DNA of 35,688 bases, taken from contig NZ_QQNA01000123.1 in assembly GCF_003346515.1 (NCBI RefSeq), positions 1 through 35,688 of the forward strand, written 5' to 3'. The translations under genes were made by a program, and so were the position numbers. This DNA is from Streptomyces corynorhini (GTDB lineage: Bacteria > Actinomycetota > Actinomycetes > Streptomycetales > Streptomycetaceae). Shown here piece after piece: positions 1 through 6,143 of this stretch; positions within the stretch are counted from its first letter, which is position 1, and the number at the start of each line of letters is the position of its first letter. The notes under the pieces were generated by a model. The model saw only the letters and a list, made by a program, of their open reading frames with translations, did not search any database and was not told the DNA's origin.

Positions 1-80
1 GGAGGGGGACGGGCGGTGTGGGCGGTGCGGGCGCTCTGTCGCGGCGGCTGGAGCGGGACCGATGGGGCGGGCGGTGGCTG

Positions 81-97
81 TTCAACTTTCTGTTGAA
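81..97. promoter_or_regulatory. AT-rich 6-bp inverted repeat, possible operator
   Basis: TTCAAC-N5-GTTGAA is a perfect 6-bp inverted repeat in an unusually AT-rich patch of the 177-bp stretch left of the MazG-like gene. I see no convincing gene between 1 and 177. The repeat could be an operator for a gene beyond the left edge, or a weak hairpin downstream of the minus-strand cluster. Only the symmetry is observed. Confidence 0.25.
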
Positions 98-177
98 TCT
101 GTTTCCCGCGCGTTGCGATCCCCCTACGGTGCGGTTGCGCCCCGCACCCGCGCTTCCCGGCGCTTCCCTCTGCTCCG

Positions 178-582
178 CTACGCCTGCGGCCGGGACCAGC
201 CCTGGCGCTCCAGTACGGCGGCGACATCGGGCGCCTGGTAGTGGGGGCCCTTGAGCACCTTGCCGTCCGCGCGCCGGACCGGCAGGCCGTCCGGCCCCGG
301 CTTCGTCATGTTCGCCCGGTGGATCTCGGCGATCACCGCGTCGAGGTCGATCCCGTGGAGGAGCGCCGTCCCGTACGCGACGTACACGACATCGGCGAGT
401 TCGTGCGCGAGGTGGTCGAGCGAGCCGGCGGCGGACGCCTCGGCGACCTCGGCCACCTCCTCCGCCAGCAGATCCTGCCGGTGGGCGGCGAGCGCCGGGG
501 AGACCTCCGTCGGCCGGAGGCGGACATCGAGTCCGCAGGCCCGGTGGAACTCACGTACACGGTCGGCGGGGGAGGTACTCAT
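178..582 (-). CDS. MazG-like nucleotide pyrophosphohydrolase
   Basis: This 134-aa protein resembles all-alpha NTP pyrophosphohydrolases of the MazG/HisE type, which cleave nucleoside triphosphates to monophosphate and pyrophosphate. The metal-binding pattern is visible: E41, E42 and E45 (EEVAE), then E61 and D64 (ELADVV). The C-terminal stretch with DGKVLKGPHY near residues 106-115 is typical of stand-alone relatives. I chose the ATG at 582 because the upstream in-frame GTG at 621 would overlap the ferredoxin gene and lengthen the protein with a segment lacking family character. It is the last gene of the minus-strand cluster, 25 nt after the ferredoxin. Its role there is unclear: it could be nucleotide housekeeping or use of a nucleotide by-product. 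The substrate cannot be told from sequence. Confidence 0.75.
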   Translation of the reverse strand: MSTSPADRVREFHRACGLDVRLRPTEVSPALAAHRQDLLAEEVAEVAEASAAGSLDHLAHELADVVYVAYGTALLHGIDLDAVIAEIHRANMTKPGPDGLPVRRADGKVLKGPHYQAPDVAAVLERQGWSRPQA

Positions 583-607
583 TCCCCGGATCGTACCCGC
601 GTACGGA

Positions 608-829
608 TCAGGCCGGGGCAACCCCCGCCCCCGGTACGAGGGAGATCGCCTCCACCGGGCACAGCGCCATCGCGTCCGCCGCGTCGGCGTCGGGGGCGCC
701 CGCGTCCGGGCGCGCGATGGAGCGGCGGTCGGCGGCGAGGAGGAAGTGACGTGGCGCCGTGGCGGCGCACAGCCCCGACCCGATACACAGGGCCCGGTCG
801 ACGACGAGACGTTCGGCCTCCGGCGGCAT
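608..829 (-). CDS. [3Fe-4S]-type ferredoxin, P450 partner
   Basis: A 73-aa small ferredoxin that should pass single electrons to the adjacent P450. Three cysteines fit the actinomycete [3Fe-4S] pattern: C15 and C21 in CIGSGLC, and C57 in the LCPVEAI motif. The usual additional cysteine between the first two is absent, as in P450-partner ferredoxins. The ATG lies 6 nt after the P450 stop codon, so the two are almost certainly co-translated. No ferredoxin reductase gene lies in the cluster, so a genome-shared reductase must serve it (inference). Confidence 0.88.
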   Translation of the reverse strand: MPPEAERLVVDRALCIGSGLCAATAPRHFLLAADRRSIARPDAGAPDADAADAMALCPVEAISLVPGAGVAPA

Positions 830-835
830 CCGCCG

Positions 836-2038
836 TCACCAGCCGACCGGCAACGACCGGGGCGAGCGGCTGCTCAGGCCGCGCTTCCAGACCGCGGGCC
901 CGGCCGCGTACAGCGTGGGAAAGGCCCGGGTCAGCCCCGCCAGCGCCTCCTGGAGCTGCACGCGGGCGAGCTGCGCGCCGACACAGAAGTGGGCGCCGTG
1001 ACCGAAGCTCAAGTGGGAGCGGACCTCGCGGGTGAGATCGAGCAGATCGGGCTGCGGGAAGGCACGCTCGTCGTGATTGGCGGACGCCAGCACGGCCAGC
1101 ACGCCCTCGCCCTCCCGGATGATCACATCGCCCAGAGCCACGTCCTCCTCGGCCACCCTGAGATTGCCGCTCACCGTGCTCTGCGCGTAACGCAGCAACT
1201 CCTCGACCGCGCCCGGAATCAGCTCGGGCTCGCGGCACAGCCGCTCGTAGCGCGCGGGCTCGGCCAGCAGCAGATGCACCATCCCGGCGAGCCGGTTGGC
1301 CGTCGTCCCGTATCCACCGGACAGCAACACCACGCAGAAGGAGAGGAGTTCCTCCTCGCTCAGCCGGTCACCGTCGTCACGCGCCGCGATCAGGGCACTG
1401 AGCAGGTCGTCGTCGGGGTGCGCGCGTTTGGTGCGCAGGAGACCGGTCAGATAGCCGGTCATCTCGTCCACCGCCGACATCACCCGCGCGTCCGCCATCG
1501 CCGTGACACTGCGCAGCGCGTCGCACCAGCCGTCGAGCAGCTCGCCGTCCGAGCGCGGAGTGCCGAGCAGATCGCAGATGACGGCGAGCGGGAGCGGCCG
1601 GGTGAAGTGGGTGACCAGATCGGCCGGGCGGGGCAACGGCGCCAGCCGCGCCAGCAGTTCGCCCGCCAGCGCGGCGATGTCACGGCGCATCGCCTCGGCG
1701 CGCCGCCCGGTGAGCGCGGGCGCGACGAGCTTGCGCAGCCGGGTGTGGTCGGGCGGATCGGCGGCCAGGATGGAGTTCGGCAGGGTGGTCGTACGGTTGA
1801 CCCGGGGCCCGTCCCCCCGCGTGGCGCGGGCCCGGCTGAACCGGGGATCCGACAGCACCCGGCGGACATCCGCGTGCCGGGTGACGAGCCACGCCAGGTC
1901 TCCGGAGGGCAGCCGGATCCGGGCGACGGGTTCGTCGCGGCGCAGCCGCGCGAACTCGGGCAGCGGGTCGAGCCCGTCCCGGTGCGGGAAGGGGAACGAC
2001 CGTATCTCACCGGTCCGTCGCCGCCTGCGGTGCTCCAT
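836..2038 (-). CDS. Cytochrome P450
   Basis: A soluble 400-aa bacterial class I cytochrome P450. The heme-ligand motif FGHGAHFCVG places the thiolate at C352. The ExxR of the K helix is at 280-283. The I-helix oxygen-activation motif reads GGYGTT at 241-246, where GHETT is more usual, so the acid-alcohol pair is altered to Gly-Thr. The start ATG at 2038 has GGAGGAG upstream; a longer open frame beyond it overlaps the methyltransferase and is not P450-like. Within the peptide cluster it probably oxidises or cross-links the peptide product (inference). The missing acidic residue before the I-helix Thr is seen in P450s with unusual chemistry, so simple hydroxylation should not be assumed. Confidence 0.92.
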   Translation of the reverse strand: MEHRRRRRTGEIRSFPFPHRDGLDPLPEFARLRRDEPVARIRLPSGDLAWLVTRHADVRRVLSDPRFSRARATRGDGPRVNRTTTLPNSILAADPPDHTRLRKLVAPALTGRRAEAMRRDIAALAGELLARLAPLPRPADLVTHFTRPLPLAVICDLLGTPRSDGELLDGWCDALRSVTAMADARVMSAVDEMTGYLTGLLRTKRAHPDDDLLSALIAARDDGDRLSEEELLSFCVVLLSGGYGTTANRLAGMVHLLLAEPARYERLCREPELIPGAVEELLRYAQSTVSGNLRVAEEDVALGDVIIREGEGVLAVLASANHDERAFPQPDLLDLTREVRSHLSFGHGAHFCVGAQLARVQLQEALAGLTRAFPTLYAAGPAVWKRGLSSRSPRSLPVGW

Positions 2039-2061
2039 GGCTTCTCTCCTCCGGTCCGGTG

Positions 2062-2808
2062 TCACGGCCGCTCGTACACGGAGACCTGCGCGGCGCTGTC
2101 CCGGGTGAAGGGCGCGCCGCTCCAGTCGGCCCAGCGTTCCTTGAGCCGCAGACCTGCCCGACGCGCCATCAGATCCAGTTCGCCGGGGCCCGTGTACCGG
2201 AAGTCGACGCGCAGATGACGGGTGCGGCCGTCCGCGTGGATGACGTAGTGCGAGTGGTAGCGCCGCACCGACGGATCGAGTCTGCGGTAGCACAGCACCA
2301 GATGGTCATCGCCCTCGGAGACGATGTCGGGACCGGTGGCCGCCGCCAGCGCCTCGGGAACGTGCGCGTCGAGGGCGAACAGCCCACCCGGCTCAAGACG
2401 CTGGGCCACCCGCTCGAAACAGCGCGACTGGCTCTCCTGGTCGGCCAGTTCGCCGAAGGTGCCGCCCGCGAGATAGACGAGCGTGAACCGGCCGGTCACC
2501 GGTACATCGGCGAAGTCCCCCATGGTGACGGGGAGATCGGCCCCCGACGGCTTGGCGCGCAACTGGCGGACCATGTCCTCGGAACCGTCGATCCCGTGCA
2601 CCGACAGGCCACGCTCCCGCAGGGGCAGCGCGATCCTGCCGGTGCCGACGCCCAGCTCCAGCACCTGCCCGCCACCGGACAGCGCGGCGAGCGACACCAG
2701 CGCCTCCACCGTCGCTCCGGTGGTTCGCGGCTTCCCGAACCAGCGGTCGTACTCGTCGGCGAACTCCGTGGCGTAACCGGCACGGGGACGCTCTCGGACG
2801 GGGCGCAT
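2062..2808 (-). CDS. Class I SAM-dependent methyltransferase
   Basis: A 248-aa Rossmann-fold methyltransferase. SAM-binding motif I reads LELGVGTG around residues 50-57, followed by an acidic residue in GIDGSEDM and a motif near VTMGDF. The ATG at 2808 follows GAGGAG by 5 nt; a GTG four codons upstream is possible but worse placed. The P450 starts 23 nt downstream. In the cluster context a peptide terminus or side chain, or a hydroxyl made by the P450 or HExxH protein, is the likely methyl acceptor, but the family is too broad to assign O-, N- or C-methylation. The upstream 277 bp suggest that it may also have its own promoter. Confidence 0.85.
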   Translation of the reverse strand: MRPVRERPRAGYATEFADEYDRWFGKPRTTGATVEALVSLAALSGGGQVLELGVGTGRIALPLRERGLSVHGIDGSEDMVRQLRAKPSGADLPVTMGDFADVPVTGRFTLVYLAGGTFGELADQESQSRCFERVAQRLEPGGLFALDAHVPEALAAATGPDIVSEGDDHLVLCYRRLDPSVRRYHSHYVIHADGRTRHLRVDFRYTGPGELDLMARRAGLRLKERWADWSGAPFTRDSAAQVSVYERP

Positions 2809-2833
2809 ACGGCTCCTCACTACGGCTCCTCAC
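2808..2833. repeat. Tandem 13-bp duplication of a ribosome-binding site
   Basis: TACGGCTCCTCAC occurs twice, exactly head to tail. Read on the minus strand each copy supplies a GAGGAG Shine-Dalgarno core, and the proximal copy is at the right distance from the methyltransferase ATG at 2808. The distal copy is too far from that ATG to be used directly. It looks like a recent slippage duplication. Confidence 0.7.
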
Positions 2834-2859
2834 TCGGATGTTCCTGATGGGGGATGTCG

Positions 2860-2926
2860 CTGGGGCGGGACTTCCCGGACACGCCCCAGGGCCTCCCGTT
2901 TGGATCATGCAGGGCTCGCGAGCCCT
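2860..2926. promoter_or_regulatory. Hairpin and perfect palindrome between YcaO and methyltransferase genes
   Basis: The non-coding 2834-3084 stretch has two symmetric elements. At 2860-2889, arms CTGGGGCG and CGCCCCAG enclose a 14-nt loop. At 2911-2926, AGGGCTCGCGAGCCCT is a perfect 16-bp palindrome. Either could end or attenuate transcription after the YcaO gene, or act as an operator for a separate methyltransferase-P450-ferredoxin transcript. No credible peptide gene was found here. Confidence 0.4.
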
Positions 2927-3084
2927 GGCACCGCGCCTCGCCGCGTTGTCGTCACTCATCCCCAAGGTCTCGGTTTCGCTCGACCAGGGGAGACCCCATC
3001 CGCTCCGCGTGGGCCTCCTCCTCCGCCTCGCGATCCACGGCACCGGACCCCGCTCCCTCATCCGGCCTGATCCAAACGAAAGAC

Positions 3085-4251
3085 CTAGCCGAAGGGGTGG
3101 GGATGGCCGGGACCCGGCCCCGAGGGCAGCGGCAGCGCGCCCGGCGCGAGCACACGCACCACCCGGACCCCGGCGTCCCGGGCGGGCTTCCCGCTCGTCT
3201 CGACCCACAGCACCTGCTGTCCGGTGTGTTCGGCCAGCACACTCAGCGGATCCGTGCGGGCACGCTCCGCCGCTCCCGCCGCGGCGCCCTCCCCGGCCGG
3301 TCCGTGCCGCCGCGGCGCCGGGTCGCACCGTACGTTCCACAGCGCCAGACTGTCCTGCCGGTGGTAGGTCCACAGGGCGTGCTGCACGGCACCGATCGGC
3401 GGCCCCTCCCCGCGCCACCGGTCCCAGGTGCGGCGCGCGACCGGACTGTCCATGCTCCAGCGGACCATGACCGCCTCGTACGCGGCCTTCTCGATCAGCG
3501 CGCCGAGGGTGTCGGACGGCCCGCAGCGGGCTCCGAACGCCTGCCCCGAGCCGTCCGGCCGGTGCAGACACACGACGGCGCACGCGGTACCGCCCGGCGC
3601 GGGCAGCACGAACGCCGTCGTCGCCAGCCCCCGGGCCCGGACCATGCAGGCCACCGGCCCGCCCACACCATCCTCGACCCGGCGCGGCCGGTCCCCGGCG
3701 AGCCCGTACCAGCTGCGCCGTACGAGATCACGCTCCAGCACCTCCCAGGCGGCGTGTCTGGCCGCCGCCAACCGGTGCGGGTGCGCGGCGATGCCGGTGG
3801 AGCCCGCCGACGGTTCGGCGGCGCACCCGGCCGGCGGGCGGTGGTGCAGGAAGACGGCGGCCGCCGGGACGTACCGCTCCTCGCCGCCCGCCGTGTGCGC
3901 CCGGATCCACAACCTGCGGGCCCGCGGCCGTACGGACGGCCTGCGCACCGGGACGCCCCGGCGCACCAGCTCGTCGTAGCTGGCGACCGTCCCACGGCTC
4001 GCCTCGGCCTCCCGCCCGGCCAGCACATTGCCCATGCGCTCCAGCAGTTCGCCCCGCGCACCGGTCGCCACCAGGCCCCGGTCGTGACCCGCGGCGCTCC
4101 CGACGAGCACGGGCTCGCCGCCCGCCGCGCTCGTGCCCCCGAACACCGGCGAGCGCGCGGCGACCCGCGCGAGCAGCAGCTCCGGAGTGTCCGGGTAGGG
4201 CGTGAAGACCTGCGGCGCCCACGCGCTCACCTGAGGTCCCGGCGTACTCAC
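3085..4251 (-). CDS. Stand-alone YcaO-domain protein, peptide backbone modification
   Basis: A 388-aa YcaO-superfamily protein. YcaO enzymes use ATP to activate peptide backbone amides, giving azolines, thioamides or amidines. The three ATP-binding segments can be recognised: GARGELLERM near 65-73, the block GSTGIAAH...EVLERD at 150-175 and LIEKAAYEAVMVRW near 252-265. The C-terminus is proline-rich and ends HPHPFG, similar to the PxPxP tail of azoline-forming members. The GTG at 4251 is chosen because it forms a GTGA overlap with the upstream HExxH gene and has GGAGGAG just upstream; an ATG-like start nine codons earlier lacks this. No E1-like partner, TfuA protein, dehydrogenase or separate leader-binding protein is encoded nearby, so the reaction is uncertain. 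The match is clear in motifs but divergent overall. Confidence 0.8.
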   Translation of the reverse strand: MSTPGPQVSAWAPQVFTPYPDTPELLLARVAARSPVFGGTSAAGGEPVLVGSAAGHDRGLVATGARGELLERMGNVLAGREAEASRGTVASYDELVRRGVPVRRPSVRPRARRLWIRAHTAGGEERYVPAAAVFLHHRPPAGCAAEPSAGSTGIAAHPHRLAAARHAAWEVLERDLVRRSWYGLAGDRPRRVEDGVGGPVACMVRARGLATTAFVLPAPGGTACAVVCLHRPDGSGQAFGARCGPSDTLGALIEKAAYEAVMVRWSMDSPVARRTWDRWRGEGPPIGAVQHALWTYHRQDSLALWNVRCDPAPRRHGPAGEGAAAGAAERARTDPLSVLAEHTGQQVLWVETSGKPARDAGVRVVRVLAPGALPLPSGPGPGHPHPFG

Positions 4252-5336
4252 CGGCTCCTCCGCGTCACAGCGGCACACTCGTCGAGCAGCGCGCGGCCGG
4301 TGTCCGTCAGCGCCCCGGAGTGCGCGGTCAGTGTGTCCACCGCCTGCCGCGCGGACGCCGTCAGCCGCGCCTCACGTGCCACGACGGCCCGTTCCGCCCT
4401 GGCGGGCATGCGCAGCACGGCCAGGGCGGCCAGCCCCCGGTAGAGGAGGACACCGCGCGCGAGCACCACGGTCTGCTGGAAGAGGCCGCTCAGCGGGCGG
4501 GGATCGGCGCGCAGGGGAGTGGCGACCCGCAGCGCGCCGGGAGCCGTCCCGCCGGACACGGAGGCACTACCGGACACGGAGGGCCCGCCGGACACGGAGG
4601 GCCCCTCACCCGCCGGGTCCGGCAGCAGGAACGGCTCCGTCACCGCCGCCGCGTTGCACCGGTTGTGCGTGCCCTCGTGCACGAGCGCCTCCGCGCAGCG
4701 CACCGGCCCCGGCAGCCCCGAGGCGCTCGTCGTCAGCCGGTCCCGGTGGACGAGGACCACGCCGTGCACGGTGAAGTCCGTGAACCCGTCGATCGCGTCA
4801 CCGTCGAGCAGGGCCACCTCGGTGACCGTCTCCGCCAGCTCGCCCGCCATCTCGGGCCATACCTCGGCGAGCAGATCCATGGCCCGTACCAGTACCTGCC
4901 GCCGCTCCGCGTCCCAGGCGACGACACGGGCGGTGACCGGAGCGCCGTCCCGGCCCGTGCGCGCCGGGACGGACCGCAGGGCGCGGGCCACACTGCGCCG
5001 CAAGTGCTCCTGGGGTTCGGCGGGTCCGAAGGCGGGCGGTCCGTCTCCGGCGAGCGGACCGAGCAGGGCGGCGAGCGACGCACGCGGCTCCCGCGACGGT
5101 GGCCGCGAGCGCAGCGCGCGCTGCGCGGTGTGCACCGCCTCGACGGCGGCGGGCCGGCGCAGCATGTCGTCGGAGACGGACGCCGCGGTGAGCGTGGGCT
5201 CCCGCTCCCCGGAGCCGCGGGGCGGGCCGGACCGCGCCGACTCGCCGAACTCCACCCGGTCGAGTACGGCGCGCATCCGCTCCAGCACCTCCCGCCGGTC
5301 CTCGACGGCTCCCCGTACATCAGCCTCGACATGCAC
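4248..5336 (-). CDS. HExxH-motif peptide-modification protein
   Basis: This 362-aa protein has a central HEGTH at residues 220-224 in a helix context (AEALVHEGTHNRC). This matches RiPP-associated HExxH-motif proteins, some of which are iron/2-oxoglutarate beta-hydroxylases rather than proteases. The N-terminal half is Arg/Leu/Ala-rich and probably helical. A Gly/Ser linker after the motif contains three PSVSG-like repeats. The GTG start at 5336 has GGGGAG 12 nt upstream, slightly far. Its stop overlaps the YcaO start by four bases (GTGA), showing tight coupling. There is no secretion signal, so it acts in the cytoplasm, probably on the 28-aa peptide encoded just upstream. A protease role cannot be excluded from sequence. 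Confidence 0.65.
   Translation of the reverse strand: MHVEADVRGAVEDRREVLERMRAVLDRVEFGESARSGPPRGSGEREPTLTAASVSDDMLRRPAAVEAVHTAQRALRSRPPSREPRASLAALLGPLAGDGPPAFGPAEPQEHLRRSVARALRSVPARTGRDGAPVTARVVAWDAERRQVLVRAMDLLAEVWPEMAGELAETVTEVALLDGDAIDGFTDFTVHGVVLVHRDRLTTSASGLPGPVRCAEALVHEGTHNRCNAAAVTEPFLLPDPAGEGPSVSGGPSVSGSASVSGGTAPGALRVATPLRADPRPLSGLFQQTVVLARGVLLYRGLAALAVLRMPARAERAVVAREARLTASARQAVDTLTAHSGALTDTGRALLDECAAVTRRSR
4552..4600. repeat. Three 13-bp repeats with 18-bp period in the HExxH gene
   Basis: CCGGACACGGAGG occurs at 4552-4564, 4570-4582 and 4588-4600. The 18-bp period keeps the frame and encodes a Gly/Ser/Val linker. Copy-number change would alter linker length without a frameshift. Confidence 0.8.
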
Positions 5337-5380
5337 CGTGCGTCAACTCCCCACTCCACTCCGCGGCCCGGATACGGGAC

Positions 5381-5408
5381 GCGCGGCGGACCCGGAGGCC
5401 CGCCGCGC
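5381..5408 (-). terminator. Hairpin between peptide gene and HExxH gene (attenuator)
   Basis: A perfect 9-bp stem, GCGCGGCGG with CCGCCGCGC, encloses a 10-nt loop in the 88-nt gap between the peptide stop and the HExxH start. There is no T-tract, which is common in Streptomyces. Its placement fits partial termination or 3'-end protection, giving more peptide mRNA than enzyme mRNA, as in other RiPP operons (inference). Confidence 0.55.
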
Positions 5409-5424
5409 GGTGCGACGACGTGTG

Positions 5425-5511
5425 TCACTCCCCGTCGACGTCGGGAACGTCGACCATGAGGGCCAGCTCGGGGAGTTCCGTCTCCTCGACCTGCGTGATC
5501 TCCTCGTTCAT
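5425..5511 (-). CDS. Putative 28-aa RiPP precursor peptide
   Basis: A small gene of 28 sense codons. The ATG at 5511 has AAGGGAG about six bases upstream, one of the better ribosome sites in the cluster. The product starts MNEEITQVEE, continues TELPELALMV and ends with the acidic DVPDVDGE. It is strongly acidic, with no Cys, Ser, Lys, Arg, His or aromatic residue and only two Thr. It is the first gene of an enzyme operon and is separated from it by a hairpin, as expected for a RiPP precursor. The part up to about ELALM resembles a leader; the acidic tail could be the core, perhaps modified at Asp or Val. It could instead be a leader-like scaffold whose core lies elsewhere. I recognise no known precursor family. 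Confidence 0.6.
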   Translation of the reverse strand: MNEEITQVEETELPELALMVDVPDVDGE

Positions 5512-5626
5512 GACTGCTCCCTTCACCGCACCGGCCCCGCCGTTCGCGGCGGGTCGTCACCGGCAGCCGTCATCGTGCGGCAGCGTCTCCGGGGCCGCCA
5601 GCACGCCCAGGCAGGGACTGGGTATA

Positions 5627-5651
5627 TCCGGACCGGTATGAAAAGTCCGGA
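5627..5651. promoter_or_regulatory. Inverted repeat in the putative peptide-cluster promoter
   Basis: TCCGGAC-N11-GTCCGGA is a perfect 7-bp inverted repeat about 115 bp upstream of the peptide ATG. On the minus strand it brackets a TATACC-like -10 element without a good -35, as expected for an activator-dependent promoter. The regulator is unknown, and no cluster-specific regulator gene is adjacent. Confidence 0.4.
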
Positions 5652-6007
5652 ACGGGTCTTGTCCGTTGTGCCGGAAAGGAGTGTTCCGTTTCGACGCGCC
5701 GGTACGGGCGCGCGACGGCCGCCCGTTCGGGTCGTCCGGGCAGGCCCGCACAGCCCGGTCGTGTCCGGCAAGACGGACACCCCGGCCGTGCGCGCGGCGG
5801 CGGCCCGGCCGAGGTTGGTCCGGAACCGCCGTCTTCGGGGACGCTGTCGCGCAGCCGATCCAACCAGCGTACGCCGGTGGTGAGTTGAGCGCGACGGGTG
5901 CGCGCCCCTTCGCCTTTCGGCCCGAGGGGGGGCGGTCGCGGAGGCGCGCGTCCCGGCCGGGTCCCGGGAGCGGCCGGGAGCGTCCCGACCGGAACCGGGC
6001 TAGTCGA

Positions 6008-6023
6008 TGGAGAACGGTTTCTG
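6008..6023. promoter_or_regulatory. LacI-type operator copy (family A, distal lacI site)
   Basis: The 16-mer TGGAGAACGGTTTCTG matches the palindromic consensus TAGARAYCGRTYTCTA at 13 of 16 positions. It lies exactly 100 bp upstream of the promoter-proximal copy at 6108, a spacing that would allow DNA looping. Confidence 0.45.
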
Positions 6024-6078
6024 GGGAAGGGGGTGCGGCAGTGGCCTTGTTCACCCAAGTCTCCAGCGCGTCGAGGTC

Positions 6079-6123
6079 TTCACGTGATCGGTCACCCAGC
6101 CGTAATATAGAAACCGATTGCTG
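6079..6123 (+). promoter_or_regulatory. lacI-family gene promoter with overlapping operator
   Basis: A -35 TTCACG (6079-6084), an 18-bp spacer and a -10 TAATAT (6103-6108) form a credible housekeeping promoter. The family A operator TAGAAACCGATTGCTG (6108-6123, 14 of 16 to consensus) overlaps the -10 edge and expected start site, which implies negative autoregulation. Confidence 0.6.
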
Positions 6124-6143
6124 TAACGCGGAGAGGGGAAACG

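Larger units (their letters stand above)
5512..6143. promoter_or_regulatory. 632-bp divergent intergenic region (peptide cluster / lacI)
   Basis: No credible gene lies here: open frames on both strands lack ribosome sites and family character. On the peptide-gene side there is a 7-bp stem with a 4-nt loop at 5536-5553 (probable 5'-UTR hairpin). Further out is the AT-richer stretch 5623-5690, with the inverted repeat listed separately. On the lacI side there is one operator-like site at 6008-6023 and the lacI promoter/operator near 6079-6123. The 5700-5990 stretch is GC-rich and shows nothing I can name. Confidence 0.6.

Noticed and set aside
2809..2959. Possible second small peptide gene (ATG at 2959, minus strand, starting MSDDNAARRG)
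   Set aside because: There is no proper ribosome site, and the frame does not stop before the methyltransferase gene but runs through it out of frame.
3085..5336. Lanthipeptide or azole-peptide synthetase assignment for the HExxH/YcaO pair
   Set aside because: No lanthionine cyclase motifs, no E1-like cyclodehydratase partner and no flavin dehydrogenase are visible; the upstream peptide lacks Cys and Ser.
5639..5883. Open frame on the plus strand beginning MKSPERVLSV in the divergent region
   Set aside because: No Shine-Dalgarno sequence, Arg/Pro-rich composition typical of non-coding GC-rich DNA, and no family features.
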